Assembly (NCBI RefSeq): GCF_016482685.1
Contig: NZ_JACYHF010000017.1
Coordinates: 82,542-146,541 of the forward strand
Direction of reading: 5' to 3'
DNA: 64,000 bases
Source: Streptomyces sp. DSM 110735
Lineage (GTDB): Bacteria > Actinomycetota > Actinomycetes > Streptomycetales > Streptomycetaceae
Shown here: positions 53,349-62,146 of the stretch, piece after piece
Layout of the letters: the number at the start of each line of letters is the position of its first letter
How positions within the stretch are numbered: position 1 is the first letter of the stretch
Translations under genes and position numbers: made by a program
The notes under the pieces: model-generated
The model's database searches: none
What the model was told of the DNA's origin: nothing
What the model saw: only the letters and a program-made list of their open reading frames with translations

Positions 53349-53633
53349 CCGCTGAATCGTTTCTCAAGTCGGCCGATTATGTGCGCCCGCCCCGGAAACG
53401 CCTCAGGTTCACAGGAATCGGCTGGTTTTCGGTCGGGAAACGGTCAGAAACCGGAAGCCGACCGACCGTCAAGTGGTAACAGAAGCAACGTAATCGACGA
53501 TTTGAACAACTGGGTGTAGCAGGGTCTACACGAAGCGTTATTCTCCTCAGACGCAAACCGGTACCCCTCCGTCGTCACGACGGGTGAAAGGTCCCGCACT
53601 GCACGTGATGGAAGCTCTGCCTCTGGGAGTCCC
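53349..53633 (+). promoter_or_regulatory. bldN upstream regulatory region
   Basis: This 285-base region between the terminator and bldN holds the control elements. A BldD-type site G-T-A-A-C, nine bases, G-T-A-A-T is at 53476-53494. GTGTAG-N6-CTACAC, a perfect inverted repeat, is at 53514-53531. The DNA is unusually low in G/C around 53470-53560. A GGGAG ribosome site lies before the GTG at 53634. BldD repression of bldN is established in Streptomyces. The second repeat is unassigned. Confidence 0.7.
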
Positions 53634-54419
53634 GTGTACCCACACGTCGGGGTTGACGCCTCGGGCCTGGCTACGCTGCGCGCAACTGTCGCAACGGTCA
53701 AAGAGACGCTGCGCGGCCTCGTCCCCACCGCGCACACCGTCCCCGCCCTCGCCACCGGCGCACCCCTGGGCCCGTGCTACGCACTGGCCGAGGGCAGCGC
53801 CGCCGTAGGCAGACGCGGCCGGACGACGTCGTCCGGCGCGCCCGCCGCCCGCCGCCCCGCCGCGGACAGCGACAGCGCCCGCATGATGGACCTGGTCGAG
53901 CGCGCCCAGGCGGGCGAGGCGGAAGCCTTCGGCAAGCTGTACGACCAGTACAGCGACACCGTCTACCGGTTCATCTACTACCGCGTGGGCGGCAAGGCCA
54001 CCGCCGAGGACCTCACCAGCGAGACCTTCCTCCGCGCGCTGCGCCGCATCGGCACCTTCACCTGGCAGGGCCGCGACTTCGGCGCCTGGCTGGTGACGAT
54101 CGCCCGCAACCTGGTCGCCGACCACTTCAAGTCCAGCCGTTTCCGCCTGGAGGTCACCACCGGCGAGATGCTCGACGCCAACGAGGTCGAGCGCTCCCCG
54201 GAGGACTCGGTCCTGGAGTCCCTCTCCAACGCCGCCCTCCTCGACGCCGTACGACGGCTCAACCCCCAGCAGCAGGAGTGCGTCACGCTCCGGTTCCTCC
54301 AGGGACTCTCGGTCGCCGAGACCGCCCGGGTGATGGGAAAGAACGAAGGCGCCATCAAGACCCTCCAGTACCGGGCGGTACGCACCCTCGCCCGGCTCCT
54401 CCCGGAGGACGCCCGCTGA
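53634..54419 (+). CDS. bldN: ECF sigma factor BldN
   Basis: BldN directs aerial hyphae genes, including chaplins and rodlins. It is 261 residues, with a pro-sequence of about 85 residues (YPHVGVDASGLATLRAT) that is removed in S. coelicolor, then sigma region 2 (MMDLVERAQAGEAEAFGKLY, YDQYSDTVYRFIYYRVGG) and region 4 (LNPQQQECVTLRFLQGLSV, GKNEGAIKTLQYRAVRTLA). GTG start at 53634. The next gene is the anti-sigma partner. Match to known BldN is very close. Confidence 0.97.
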   Translation: MYPHVGVDASGLATLRATVATVKETLRGLVPTAHTVPALATGAPLGPCYALAEGSAAVGRRGRTTSSGAPAARRPAADSDSARMMDLVERAQAGEAEAFGKLYDQYSDTVYRFIYYRVGGKATAEDLTSETFLRALRRIGTFTWQGRDFGAWLVTIARNLVADHFKSSRFRLEVTTGEMLDANEVERSPEDSVLESLSNAALLDAVRRLNPQQQECVTLRFLQGLSVAETARVMGKNEGAIKTLQYRAVRTLARLLPEDAR

Positions 54420-54570
54420 CGCTGCGCAACCGAGAACACCGATCAACTCACGCTCCGTAAGCGCCAGTTGTCTTTCCGATCCGGTCATCCGCCGTGCGTA
54501 ACCGAAGTGCCGAGCCGCTCGTTGTGCGGGATACAGGAGTCGACCGTCATGACGAGAGGAGGTGCCGCCA

Positions 54571-55800
54571 GTGATCGCGAACGTATCGGCGCACCGGCGG
54601 GCGAACGCCTTCGCCCAGGCCCTGGAGGAGCAGTCCGACCGGGACACGGCGGCCGAGCAGTCCGCAGCACGGGCGGGATCACCGCCGACCGAGGACCCCT
54701 CCGAGCAGGGCACGTTGCTGTCCCTGACCAGAGACCTCGGCGCGCTGCCCAAGCCGCAGCTCGACCCGGAGGTCAAGGTCGTCCAGCGCGCCCGGTTGGT
54801 GGCCGCGATGGAAGCCATGCTCCAGGAGGGCACCCTGGGCGGAGCGGCGGACGCCTCGGTGCCCGAGCAGCGCTCCCCCGGTCGGGGCGCCCACCGGGCG
54901 AGCCCGCTGAGCAGACTGCGACCCCGCTCCCGGCTGGCCAAGGGGCTCACGGCGGGCGGACTCGGTCTCGGTGTCACCGCGAGCGCCTTCGGCGGCGTGG
55001 CCGCCGCCAGCTCCGACGCGCTGCCCGGTGACCATCTGTACGGCGTCAAACGCGGCATCGAGGACTTCCGGCTGAACTACCTGAGCGAGGGCGACGGCGA
55101 ACGCGGCCAGACCTACCTCGACCAGGCGTCCACCCGCCTCAACGAAGCCCGCAGACTGATGGACCGCGGGCGCGGCGGACAGCTCGACCACGAGTCCATC
55201 GGCGAGATCCGCCGCACCCTGTCCGGGATGCGCCAGGACGTCACCGAGGGCCACCGCCTGCTGCACGCGGCGTACGAGGCGGACCCGCAGTCCCTCGGTC
55301 CCATCCAGGCTCTCTCGTCCTTCTCCCGCTCCCACCGCGAGGCGTGGACGAGCCTGAGCGACCAGCTCCCCGTGCAGCTCGGGGACGTCAAGGACCAGGT
55401 CTCCTCCGTCTTCGACGCCATAGACCAGGAAGTGGCTCCGCTGGAGTCGCTGCTCCCGCAGCCGCCCGCCACCGGCAAGCAGGACGGCAAGCGCTCCGCC
55501 ACCCCGTCCAGCTCCACCGGCACCCAGCGCCCGGCCACGCCCAGCAAGCCCGGCAGCACGCCGTCGGCGGGCAGGCACGCGAGCCCCGGCAGCAGCCCCA
55601 GCGGCTCGGCAGGCGACCGCGACGAGGGTCTGCTCGGCGGCAGCACCGGCGGACTGCTCGACCCGCCCAAGTCGGGCTCCGACCAAGGCGGTTCCCCGTC
55701 CGCCGAGAAGTCCCCCTCGGCCAAGCCGGACGTCACCCTGCCCCCGCTCCTGCCGGGTCTCCTCCCCGGTCTGGGCATCGACAGCCAGGACTCCAACTAG
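54571..55800 (+). CDS. rsbN: BldN anti-sigma factor RsbN
   Basis: RsbN holds BldN inactive at the membrane. The gene directly follows bldN, as in other streptomycetes. The product has 409 residues. A sigma-binding N-terminal region (IANVSAHRRANAFAQALEEQ) precedes one membrane helix at about 125-148 (GGLGLGVTASAFGGVAAA). A DUF5667-like external domain (LPGDHLYGVKRGIEDFRL, ASTRLNEARRLM) and a long Ser/Pro/Gly-rich tail follow. The GTG at 54571 has GAGGAGGTG 7 bases upstream; an in-frame GTG at 54562 lies in that site. It ends at a strong terminator. Confidence 0.93.
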   Translation: MIANVSAHRRANAFAQALEEQSDRDTAAEQSAARAGSPPTEDPSEQGTLLSLTRDLGALPKPQLDPEVKVVQRARLVAAMEAMLQEGTLGGAADASVPEQRSPGRGAHRASPLSRLRPRSRLAKGLTAGGLGLGVTASAFGGVAAASSDALPGDHLYGVKRGIEDFRLNYLSEGDGERGQTYLDQASTRLNEARRLMDRGRGGQLDHESIGEIRRTLSGMRQDVTEGHRLLHAAYEADPQSLGPIQALSSFSRSHREAWTSLSDQLPVQLGDVKDQVSSVFDAIDQEVAPLESLLPQPPATGKQDGKRSATPSSSTGTQRPATPSKPGSTPSAGRHASPGSSPSGSAGDRDEGLLGGSTGGLLDPPKSGSDQGGSPSAEKSPSAKPDVTLPPLLPGLLPGLGIDSQDSN

Positions 55801-55809
55801 CCGCACACG

Positions 55810-55859
55810 GTACGACGGTGGGGCGCCCCTTTCCGAGCAGGGGCGCCCCACCGTCGTAC
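55810..55859. terminator. Bidirectional terminator with 21-bp perfect stem
   Basis: A stem starting GTACGACGGTGGGG at 55810 pairs fully with its complement ending at 55859 around an 8-base loop. It lies between convergent rsbN and the acyltransferase gene. Confidence 0.92.
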
Positions 55860-55870
55860 GTACGCGAGAC

Positions 55871-56905
55871 TCAGAAGAACACCGACCGCCGCTGTACGAG
55901 CAACTTGTACAGCGTGTGCTGGATCTGTTCGCGCACCTGGTCGGTGAGGTTGAACATCAGCATCGGGTCCTCGGCCGCCTCCGGCGGGTAGCCGTCCGTG
56001 GGGATCGGCTCGCCGAACTGGATGGTCCACTTGGTCGGCAGCGGGATCGCGCCGAGCGGACCGAGCCAGGGGAAGGTCGGGGTCAGCGGGAAGTACGGGA
56101 AGCCGAGCAGCCGTGCCAGCGTCTTGGCGTTGCCGATCATCGGGTAGATCTCCTCGGCGCCGACGACCGAGCACGGGATGATCGGCGCCCCCTGCCGCAG
56201 CGCGGTGGAGACGAACCCGCCCCGCCCGAACCGCTGGAGCTTGTACCGCTCTCCGAAGGGCTTGCCGATGCCCTTGAAGCCCTCCGGCATCACCCCGACC
56301 AGCTCGCCCTGTCCGAGCAGCCGTTCGGCGTCCTCGGTGCAGGCGAGGGTGTGACCGAGCTTGCGGGCCAGCTCGTTGACCACCGGCAGCACGAACACCA
56401 GGTCGGCGGCGAGCAGCCGCAGATGGCGCCCGGCGGGATGGTGGTCGTGCACGGCGACCTGCATCATCAGACCGTCCAGCGGCAGCGTCCCGGAGTGGTT
56501 GGCGACGATCAGCGCGCCGCCGTCCGCCGGGATGTTCTCGATGCCCTTGACCTCGACCCGGAAGTAGTTGTCGTACACCGGCCGCAGCAGCGACATCAGG
56601 ACCTGGTCGGTCAGCTCCTCGTCGTAGCCGAAGTCGTCGACCTCGTAGTCCCCGGTGAGCCTGCGGCGCAGGAAGGAGAGACCGCGCGCGATGCGGCGGT
56701 CGAGCCCGCCGTCGTCCTCGCGCGGAGCGCCCGCCGGTTCCCCGGTGGGCTCCTCGGGCACCGCCCGGGTGGGCAGCGGCTGGACCGGCGCGCTCTCGCC
56801 CGCCCCGGCGGGCCGGCCGCTCGTGCCCCGGCGCCGCTGCGGGCGTCCTGTGGAGCTTCCCCGGGACCGGTCGTCGTCGAACGGAATGACCTTGGCGTCC
56901 GCCAT
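55871..56905 (-). CDS. 1-acyl-glycerol-3-phosphate acyltransferase-like protein
   Basis: A 344-residue PlsC-type acyltransferase. The motif NHSGTLPLDG is the HX4D centre; GVMPEGFKGIGKPF is the glycerophosphate site. A polar 75-residue front (SSTGRPQRRRGTSG) is a streptomycete addition, without a membrane helix. It is probably involved in phospholipid synthesis; the exact acceptor is unknown. The ATG at 56905 is 14 bases after the epimerase-like gene stop, so the two may form one unit. Confidence 0.88.
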   Translation of the reverse strand: MADAKVIPFDDDRSRGSSTGRPQRRRGTSGRPAGAGESAPVQPLPTRAVPEEPTGEPAGAPREDDGGLDRRIARGLSFLRRRLTGDYEVDDFGYDEELTDQVLMSLLRPVYDNYFRVEVKGIENIPADGGALIVANHSGTLPLDGLMMQVAVHDHHPAGRHLRLLAADLVFVLPVVNELARKLGHTLACTEDAERLLGQGELVGVMPEGFKGIGKPFGERYKLQRFGRGGFVSTALRQGAPIIPCSVVGAEEIYPMIGNAKTLARLLGFPYFPLTPTFPWLGPLGAIPLPTKWTIQFGEPIPTDGYPPEAAEDPMLMFNLTDQVREQIQHTLYKLLVQRRSVFF

Positions 56906-56919
56906 CGTTGCTGCGCTCC

Positions 56920-57981
56920 TCAGTTGGCGCCGGGCTGCGGGAAGGTGCCACCGCTTCTCGCGGTCAGCGCGGCGATCCGGTCGACGGCTCCCGCCAGCGC
57001 CTCGGGCGGCAGCAGGCCGGGACCCTGGCCGCGCGCGAAGTCCGCGAAGGTCTCCGCCGTCGTGAACCTGGGGGCGAACCCGAGCGTCTCGCGCATCTGC
57101 CCGGTGTCCACCACCCGGCCGTGGGTCAGCAGCCGGATCTGCTCCGGCGAGAAGTCCGTCATACCGAGCGTACGCACCAGGGAGCCCGCCCAGGTGACCG
57201 CGGGCAGCAGCAGCGGCACGGTGGGCCGCCCGAGCCGGCGCGAGCACTGGGAGAGCAGCAGCACGCCGTCCCCGGCGATGTTGAAGGTGCCGCTGTTGAG
57301 CGTGCCCCGGCGCGGCTCGCGGGAGGCGATCCGCAGCACCTCGATCACGTCGTCCTCGTGCACGAACTGCAGCCGCGGGTCGTAGCCGAGGACGGTCGGC
57401 AGGACGGGCAGCGCGAAGTAGGAGGCGAGCGGGGTGTCCGCCGTCGGTCCGAGGATGTTGGCGAACCGCAGCACGCACACCGCGACGTCCGGGCGGCGCC
57501 GGGCGAACCCGCGCACGTATCCCTCGACCTCGACGGCGTCCTTGGCGAAGCCGCCGCTGGGCAGCGACTTGGCGGGGGTGGTCTCGGTGAAGACGGCGGG
57601 GTCGCGCGGCGCGGAGCCGTAGACGTTGGTGCTGGACTTCACCACGAGCCGTTTGACGGTGGGCGACTTCTGGCAGGCACCGAGCAACTGCATGGTGCCG
57701 ATGACGTTGGTCTCCTTGACCGTGGCCCGGCTGCCGCCGCCGAGCGCGGTGCCGGTCACGTCCATGTGGACGACCGTGTCGGCGCCGGTCTCCGCGAGGA
57801 CCCGGGCGATCGTCGGCTGCCGGATGTCGGCCTGGATGAACTCGGCACCGCCGAGATGGTGCGCGGGCGGCACCGCGTCGACCGCGATCACCCGGTCCAC
57901 GTCGGCGTCCCGCTGGACACGGCGCACGAACCGGCCGCCCAGTTGCCGGGCCACTCCGGTGACGAGCACGATCTTCCCCAA
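56920..57981 (-). CDS. NAD-dependent epimerase/dehydratase-like protein
   Basis: A 353-residue extended SDR. The cofactor motif GVARQLGG is at about 10-17. The serine of the active site is in VKSSTNVYG. The expected Tyr-x3-Lys is degenerate: the place reads GGFAKDAVEVEGY with Phe where Tyr normally sits, so activity may be altered. The TTG start at 57981 has GGAAGG 8 bases upstream and begins with the beta-strand KIVLVTGVA. It heads a two-gene unit with the acyltransferase. The function may be regulatory or in lipid or sugar metabolism. Confidence 0.82.
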   Translation of the reverse strand: MGKIVLVTGVARQLGGRFVRRVQRDADVDRVIAVDAVPPAHHLGGAEFIQADIRQPTIARVLAETGADTVVHMDVTGTALGGGSRATVKETNVIGTMQLLGACQKSPTVKRLVVKSSTNVYGSAPRDPAVFTETTPAKSLPSGGFAKDAVEVEGYVRGFARRRPDVAVCVLRFANILGPTADTPLASYFALPVLPTVLGYDPRLQFVHEDDVIEVLRIASREPRRGTLNSGTFNIAGDGVLLLSQCSRRLGRPTVPLLLPAVTWAGSLVRTLGMTDFSPEQIRLLTHGRVVDTGQMRETLGFAPRFTTAETFADFARGQGPGLLPPEALAGAVDRIAALTARSGGTFPQPGAN

Positions 57982-58096
57982 GACCAGCGCCTTCCTTCCC
58001 GACCTCGCGCGAAACCCGGCTCTCCGCTCGCGTTCCCCGTGTGCGGCCAACCTATCGGGTCGGTGTTGCGCCACGATGACCACACGGCACCGGACA

Positions 58097-58132
58097 TGCC
58101 GAACGGCTCCGGACTGCCGAACGGCTCCGGAC
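58097..58132. repeat. Tandem 18-bp repeat
   Basis: TGCCGAACGGCTCCGGAC is present twice head to tail at 58097-58114 and 58115-58132, between the epimerase-like gene and the bS22-like gene. Confidence 0.8.
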
Positions 58133-58136
58133 ATGC

Positions 58137-58174
58137 CGGTGGCCCTCCGCCCGCACAGGGACGAAGGGCCACCG
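58137..58174. terminator. Hairpin after the bS22-like gene
   Basis: A 10-bp stem CGGTGGCCCT with its complement and an 18-base loop lies 25 bases beyond the stop of the mini-protein gene on the minus strand. Confidence 0.65.
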
Positions 58175-58198
58175 ACCGCGCTTTCGCGGCGCGTCGCC

Positions 58199-58297
58199 TT
58201 ACTTCTTGTTGCGACGCTGAACGCGCGTGCGCTTGAGCAGCTTGCGGTGCTTCTTCTTCGCCATCCGCTTGCGCCGCTTCTTGATAACAGAGCCCAC
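58199..58297 (-). CDS. bS22-like / AURKAIP1-COX24 domain mini-protein, 32 aa
   Basis: Thirty-two residues, very basic, starting from GTG at 58297: GSVIKKRRKRMAKKKHRKLL and then KRTRVQRRNKK. It matches the actinobacterial small ribosomal protein bS22 (AURKAIP1/COX24 domain). In mycobacteria this protein sits in the small subunit. The gene is too short for simple gene finders and is often missed. Codons are all G/C-rich at third positions except a few. Confidence 0.88.
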   Translation of the reverse strand: MGSVIKKRRKRMAKKKHRKLLKRTRVQRRNKK

Positions 58298-58429
58298 GAC
58301 TACCCTCGCTCACTTCTCATGACTCGGTTGTTGGGCGCCATGGGCCCATACGACCTACGAGGGGACAGCCTACCCGCCCGGACGCCAGGGTCGTAATCGA
58401 GGTCTTCCGGGAAGATCGCGAGGGCGCCG

Positions 58430-58633
58430 TCAGGCCGTTTCCACCCCCACATAGCTCTCGCGCAGATACTCGTGGACCGCCTGCTCCGGGACGCGGAAGG
58501 ACCGCCCCACCCGGATCGCGGGCAGATGACCGCTGTGCACCAGCCGGTACACGGTCATCTTCGAGACTCGCATGACCGAGGCGACTTCCGCCACGGTAAG
58601 GAACTGAACCTCGTTCAGAGGCCTCTCTGCCAT
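58430..58633 (-). CDS. Small HTH (excisionase-type) DNA-binding protein, 67 aa
   Basis: A 67-residue MerR-like helix-turn-helix of the excisionase type. FLTVAEVASVMRVSKMTVYR and RVGRSFRVPEQAVHEYL are its core. It resembles BldC-like regulators in size and fold but is a different protein. The ATG at 58633 has AGGTG upstream. The position next to the bS22-like gene and near rRNA is conserved in streptomycetes as I recall. Its target is unknown. Confidence 0.85.
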   Translation of the reverse strand: MAERPLNEVQFLTVAEVASVMRVSKMTVYRLVHSGHLPAIRVGRSFRVPEQAVHEYLRESYVGVETA

Positions 58634-58762
58634 GACACACCTGAACCTTCCGCACTCGACGGCCACCGGCTTCCCCTTCCGGTGACTCTTCGTCGTTGCG
58701 TGCTCACTCCCCAATGTAGGGGCGGGTGATGCGAGTGGGGAAGAGGTGGACGCATCGGCGGC

Positions 58763-59578
58763 CTACTGTGACAGACAGGCCCGTTTGAGTACGTAGCGGG
58801 TGAGCGGGCGGTAGTGACTAGACCGCACGGCGTCGTCAAGCGGAACGACGACGGACACCGTCCCCTCCGCCTCGCCGACGAACGGCGCGGGATCGTCGGA
58901 GTCGGCCAGACCGATCGCCTCGAACCCGAGCTGACCTGCGCCGCAGACCCACCCGTGGTCCCCGACGACCAGCCCGGGCAGCGGCTCGCCGGACTCCGCC
59001 AGAGCGTCCAGCGCGAGCCGAACCGGCAGCGGGGAATGGCTGTGCGCACCCGGCTCACGCCCCGGGCGCCCGCCCCCCGCTTCCCGCACCAACGCAACAC
59101 CTCGTACGTAGTCGAGGCGGTGCGTGCGTAGACCGAACCGGGTCAATATGTCGACACAACGACCCTGCGCCGGAGTGAGCACAACACATCCCGCCGCCGA
59201 CATCGCCGCCGCCAATCCGGCGTAGAAACCGAGCAGCGCACCCGGATGCCCGGTGCCGAACAGCACCGGCACACCCCGCCGCACCGCCGCCCGCAGCCGC
59301 CCCGCGAAGGCGTCCAGCGCGGCCAGCGTCCGCTCCGGGTCGATCACATCGGAACCCGAGACACACCCCGGGTCCGCCGACACCCCGCACCGCTCCGCCA
59401 TCAGCGCCAGCACCTCGCGCGACCCCCAGGACCGCACGGGATCGAGCCCGAGCAGCGCGCGCGGGTCGCACGCGGCGAACAGCCGGTAGCGGCGCAGGCT
59501 GTCCTCGCGCGCGGTGGCCACCTCACCGGCGAGCCGGGCGGCCAGCAGGTGCGCCCGCAGGGCACCGGTTTCCGACAC
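58763..59578 (-). CDS. Phosphatase-like conserved protein
   Basis: A 271-residue protein annotated in relatives as phosphatase; I see no standard catalytic motif. GTGHPGALLGFYAGLAAAM, VVLTPAQGRCVDI, and GDHGWVCGAGQLGFEAIGLAD are strongly conserved-looking. The GTG at 59578 is preferred because the frame upstream to 59692 reads like a non-coding stretch. The next gene on the same strand, acuC-like, starts about 1.3 kb away with its stop 121 bases upstream of this start. Confidence 0.78.
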   Translation of the reverse strand: MSETGALRAHLLAARLAGEVATAREDSLRRYRLFAACDPRALLGLDPVRSWGSREVLALMAERCGVSADPGCVSGSDVIDPERTLAALDAFAGRLRAAVRRGVPVLFGTGHPGALLGFYAGLAAAMSAAGCVVLTPAQGRCVDILTRFGLRTHRLDYVRGVALVREAGGGRPGREPGAHSHSPLPVRLALDALAESGEPLPGLVVGDHGWVCGAGQLGFEAIGLADSDDPAPFVGEAEGTVSVVVPLDDAVRSSHYRPLTRYVLKRACLSQ

Positions 59579-59699
59579 GGCAGCGATGGTGGCCCACGCA
59601 CGCCGCCCCGGCGACCGGAACGGCGAAAGACCGCACGGTCGGCCTAACGCCGAGCGCCCCCACCGGACACGGCCGACGAGCCCGCCCGGCACCCGCCGG

Positions 59700-60872
59700 T
59701 CACGGCAGCAGCCCCCGCAGCGGAAACGCGGACCGCCGCGTCGCCAGCACCGCCTGGTCGAGACGGTCGGCCGGGTCGTACCCCGCCGACCAGTCCCTGT
59801 AACCCACCGGCCAGCGCCCGTCCGTCATCCGCTGTGGTCCCAACTGCCGTGTCCGCGCGTACACTTCCTGCCGCCAGCCCTCCGGGATCACCGTCTCCGG
59901 ATCGATCTCCCGCCCCGCCGCGATCCCCACCAGATGCGTCCAGGAGCGCGGTACGACCTCCACCACCGCGTAACCGCCACCGCCCAGCGCGAGCCACTTC
60001 CCGTCGGCGTACGCGTGCGCCAGCTCGTGGCACGCCACCTGCACCGCCCGCTGCGCGTCCAGCGACACCGCCAGATGCGCCAGCGGGTCCTCGAAGTGCG
60101 TGTCGGCGCCGTGCTGCGAGACCAGCACCTGCGGGCGGAAGTCCGCCAGCAGCTCCGGCACCACCGCGTGGAACGCCCGCAGCCACCCCGCGTCCCCGGT
60201 CCCGGCAGGCAGCGCCAGATTCACCGCCGTGCCCTCACCCGCCCCGGCCCCGGTCTCCTGCGGCCAGCCCGTCGCCGGGAACAGCGTCCGCGGATGCTCG
60301 TGCAGCGAGATCGTCAGCACCCTGGGGTCCTCCCAGAACGCCGCCTGCACCCCGTCCCCGTGATGCACGTCCACGTCCACGTAGGCGACCCGCTCGACGC
60401 CCAGCTCCAGGAGCCGGGCCACCGCCAGCGCCGCGTCGTTGTACACACAGAAACCCGCCGCGCCGCCCGGCATCGCGTGGTGCAGCCCGCCCGCGAAGTT
60501 CACCGCGTGCTCCGCCTCACCCCGCCACACCGCCTCCGCCGCCGCCACCGACTGCCCCGCGATCAGCGCCGACACCTCGTGCATCCCGGCGAACGCCGGA
60601 TCGTCGACCGTCCCGATCCCGTACGACCCGTCCGCCCCGCGCGGATCGGCGGAAGCCGCCTTCACCGCGTCGATGTAGTCCTCGCGGTGCACCAGGCGCA
60701 GCGTCGACTCCCCCGCCGGACGCGCGGCCACGATCTCCAGCTCCTTGTCGAGCCCGAGCGCCGACACCAGCCTCCGGGTCAGCTCCAGACGCACCGGAGC
60801 CATCGGATGGTCCGGGCCGAAGTCATAGCCCGTTACTGCCTCGTCCCACATCAACTGTGCGCGGCCGCTCAT
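59700..60872 (-). CDS. AcuC-type (class I histone deacetylase fold) deacetylase
   Basis: A 390-residue arginase/deacetylase-fold enzyme. The zinc site reads YVDVDVHHGDG, with SQHGADTHFEDPL and the active-site His pair in FAGGLHHAMPGGA. AcuC deacetylates acetyl-CoA synthetase in Bacillus. The acetyl-CoA synthetase gene is not in this window. The ATG at 60872 lies inside the 3' end of the MFS gene (50-base overlap). Confidence 0.93.
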   Translation of the reverse strand: MSGRAQLMWDEAVTGYDFGPDHPMAPVRLELTRRLVSALGLDKELEIVAARPAGESTLRLVHREDYIDAVKAASADPRGADGSYGIGTVDDPAFAGMHEVSALIAGQSVAAAEAVWRGEAEHAVNFAGGLHHAMPGGAAGFCVYNDAALAVARLLELGVERVAYVDVDVHHGDGVQAAFWEDPRVLTISLHEHPRTLFPATGWPQETGAGAGEGTAVNLALPAGTGDAGWLRAFHAVVPELLADFRPQVLVSQHGADTHFEDPLAHLAVSLDAQRAVQVACHELAHAYADGKWLALGGGGYAVVEVVPRSWTHLVGIAAGREIDPETVIPEGWRQEVYARTRQLGPQRMTDGRWPVGYRDWSAGYDPADRLDQAVLATRRSAFPLRGLLP

Positions 60873-62034
60873 GCCCGCCACCGTATCGGTCGCCTCCCGG
60901 CCCGAACGAGCGGGCGTACACCGTGGTGACCAGCACCAGAGCCATCGGCACGAGCATCGCCCCGCGATAGCTCCAGGCGTCCCCGAGCGCCCCCACCAAC
61001 GGCGAACCGACCAGGAAACCGACGTAGTTGAAGATGTTGAGCCGCGCGATCGCCGCGTCCGACCCGCCAGGGAAGAGGCGCCCGGCGGCGGCGAAGGTCT
61101 GCGGCACCAGCACACACAGCCCGAGCCCCACCAGCGTGAACCCGAGCATCCCCGTCCACGCCCCCGGCGCCGCCGCGACCACCACGAACCCGCCCGCCGC
61201 CACCAGCGCCCCCAGCCGCACGACCGCCACCGCCCCGAGCCGCCGCACCCCGAGATCCCCCAGGGCGCGCCCGACCAGCGTGGTCACCATGTACACGTTG
61301 TACGGCACGGTCGCGAGCTGCTCCGAACCGCCGAGCACGTCCTTGACGTACTTCGCGCTCCAGTTGGAGACCGTCGAGTCCCCGATGTACGCGAACGTCA
61401 TCACCAGACACAGCGGCAACAGCACCCGGAACGCGACCCCGCCCCCCGCTCCGTCCGCCTCCCCCGCCGACCCGCTCTCCCCGTCGACGTACCACCGGCT
61501 CCCCACCAGCGTCGCGGGCAACAGCACCAGGACCACCGGGAGATACGACACCCACAGCGCCAACTCCCAGTGCGCCCCCGCCCAGGCGAGCGACGCCCCG
61601 AGAATGCCGCCGAGGCTGTACGCCGCGTGAAAGCTCAGCATGATGCTGCGCCCGTACGCCCGCTGGAGGCTCACTCCGAGCATGTTCATGGAGGCGTCCA
61701 GCACCCCCACCGACAGCCCGAACACCCCCAACGCGAGCGCCAGCTCCGCCACTTGGTCCCCGGCGCCGACACCGAGCAGCGCCAGCAGCACCACCGGCTG
61801 GGACCAGCGCAGCAGCCGACTGGGCCGTATCCGCCGCACCAGCTTCTCGGTGGCTACGCTCCCGCACCCGGCGAGGATCGGCACGGCGGCGAGGAAGACG
61901 GGCAGCAGCGCGTCGGAAACCCCGTACCGCTCCTGCACGGCAGGGATGCGCGTCACGAGCAGGGCGAAGGCGACGCCCTGGGTGAAGAAGCCGAACGCCA
62001 GCGAGGCCCTGCCGCGCCGCAGCACATCCGTCAT
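60823..62034 (-). CDS. MFS transporter
   Basis: A 403-residue major facilitator with 12 hydrophobic segments. RIPAVQERYGVSDALLPVFL is the first loop region. VFGLSVGVLDASMNMLGV and SFHAAYSLGGILG are typical of the sugar-like MFS branch (YbjJ-like). Substrate unknown. The stop lies 50 bases within the acuC-like gene, so both are probably co-transcribed. The ATG at 62034 is clear. Confidence 0.87.
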   Translation of the reverse strand: MTDVLRRGRASLAFGFFTQGVAFALLVTRIPAVQERYGVSDALLPVFLAAVPILAGCGSVATEKLVRRIRPSRLLRWSQPVVLLALLGVGAGDQVAELALALGVFGLSVGVLDASMNMLGVSLQRAYGRSIMLSFHAAYSLGGILGASLAWAGAHWELALWVSYLPVVLVLLPATLVGSRWYVDGESGSAGEADGAGGGVAFRVLLPLCLVMTFAYIGDSTVSNWSAKYVKDVLGGSEQLATVPYNVYMVTTLVGRALGDLGVRRLGAVAVVRLGALVAAGGFVVVAAAPGAWTGMLGFTLVGLGLCVLVPQTFAAAGRLFPGGSDAAIARLNIFNYVGFLVGSPLVGALGDAWSYRGAMLVPMALVLVTTVYARSFGPGGDRYGGGHERPRTVDVGRGSNGL

Positions 62035-62146
62035 GGCGGCGAGCGTAGGGCCCCGGGACGCGCAGGGGTAGATCCGGCCAAAGATGAGTTCTGCTCATCT
62101 TCGACCGGACCGGGGGTCACTGACCGGCTGTCGGCCGGACGCGGAG

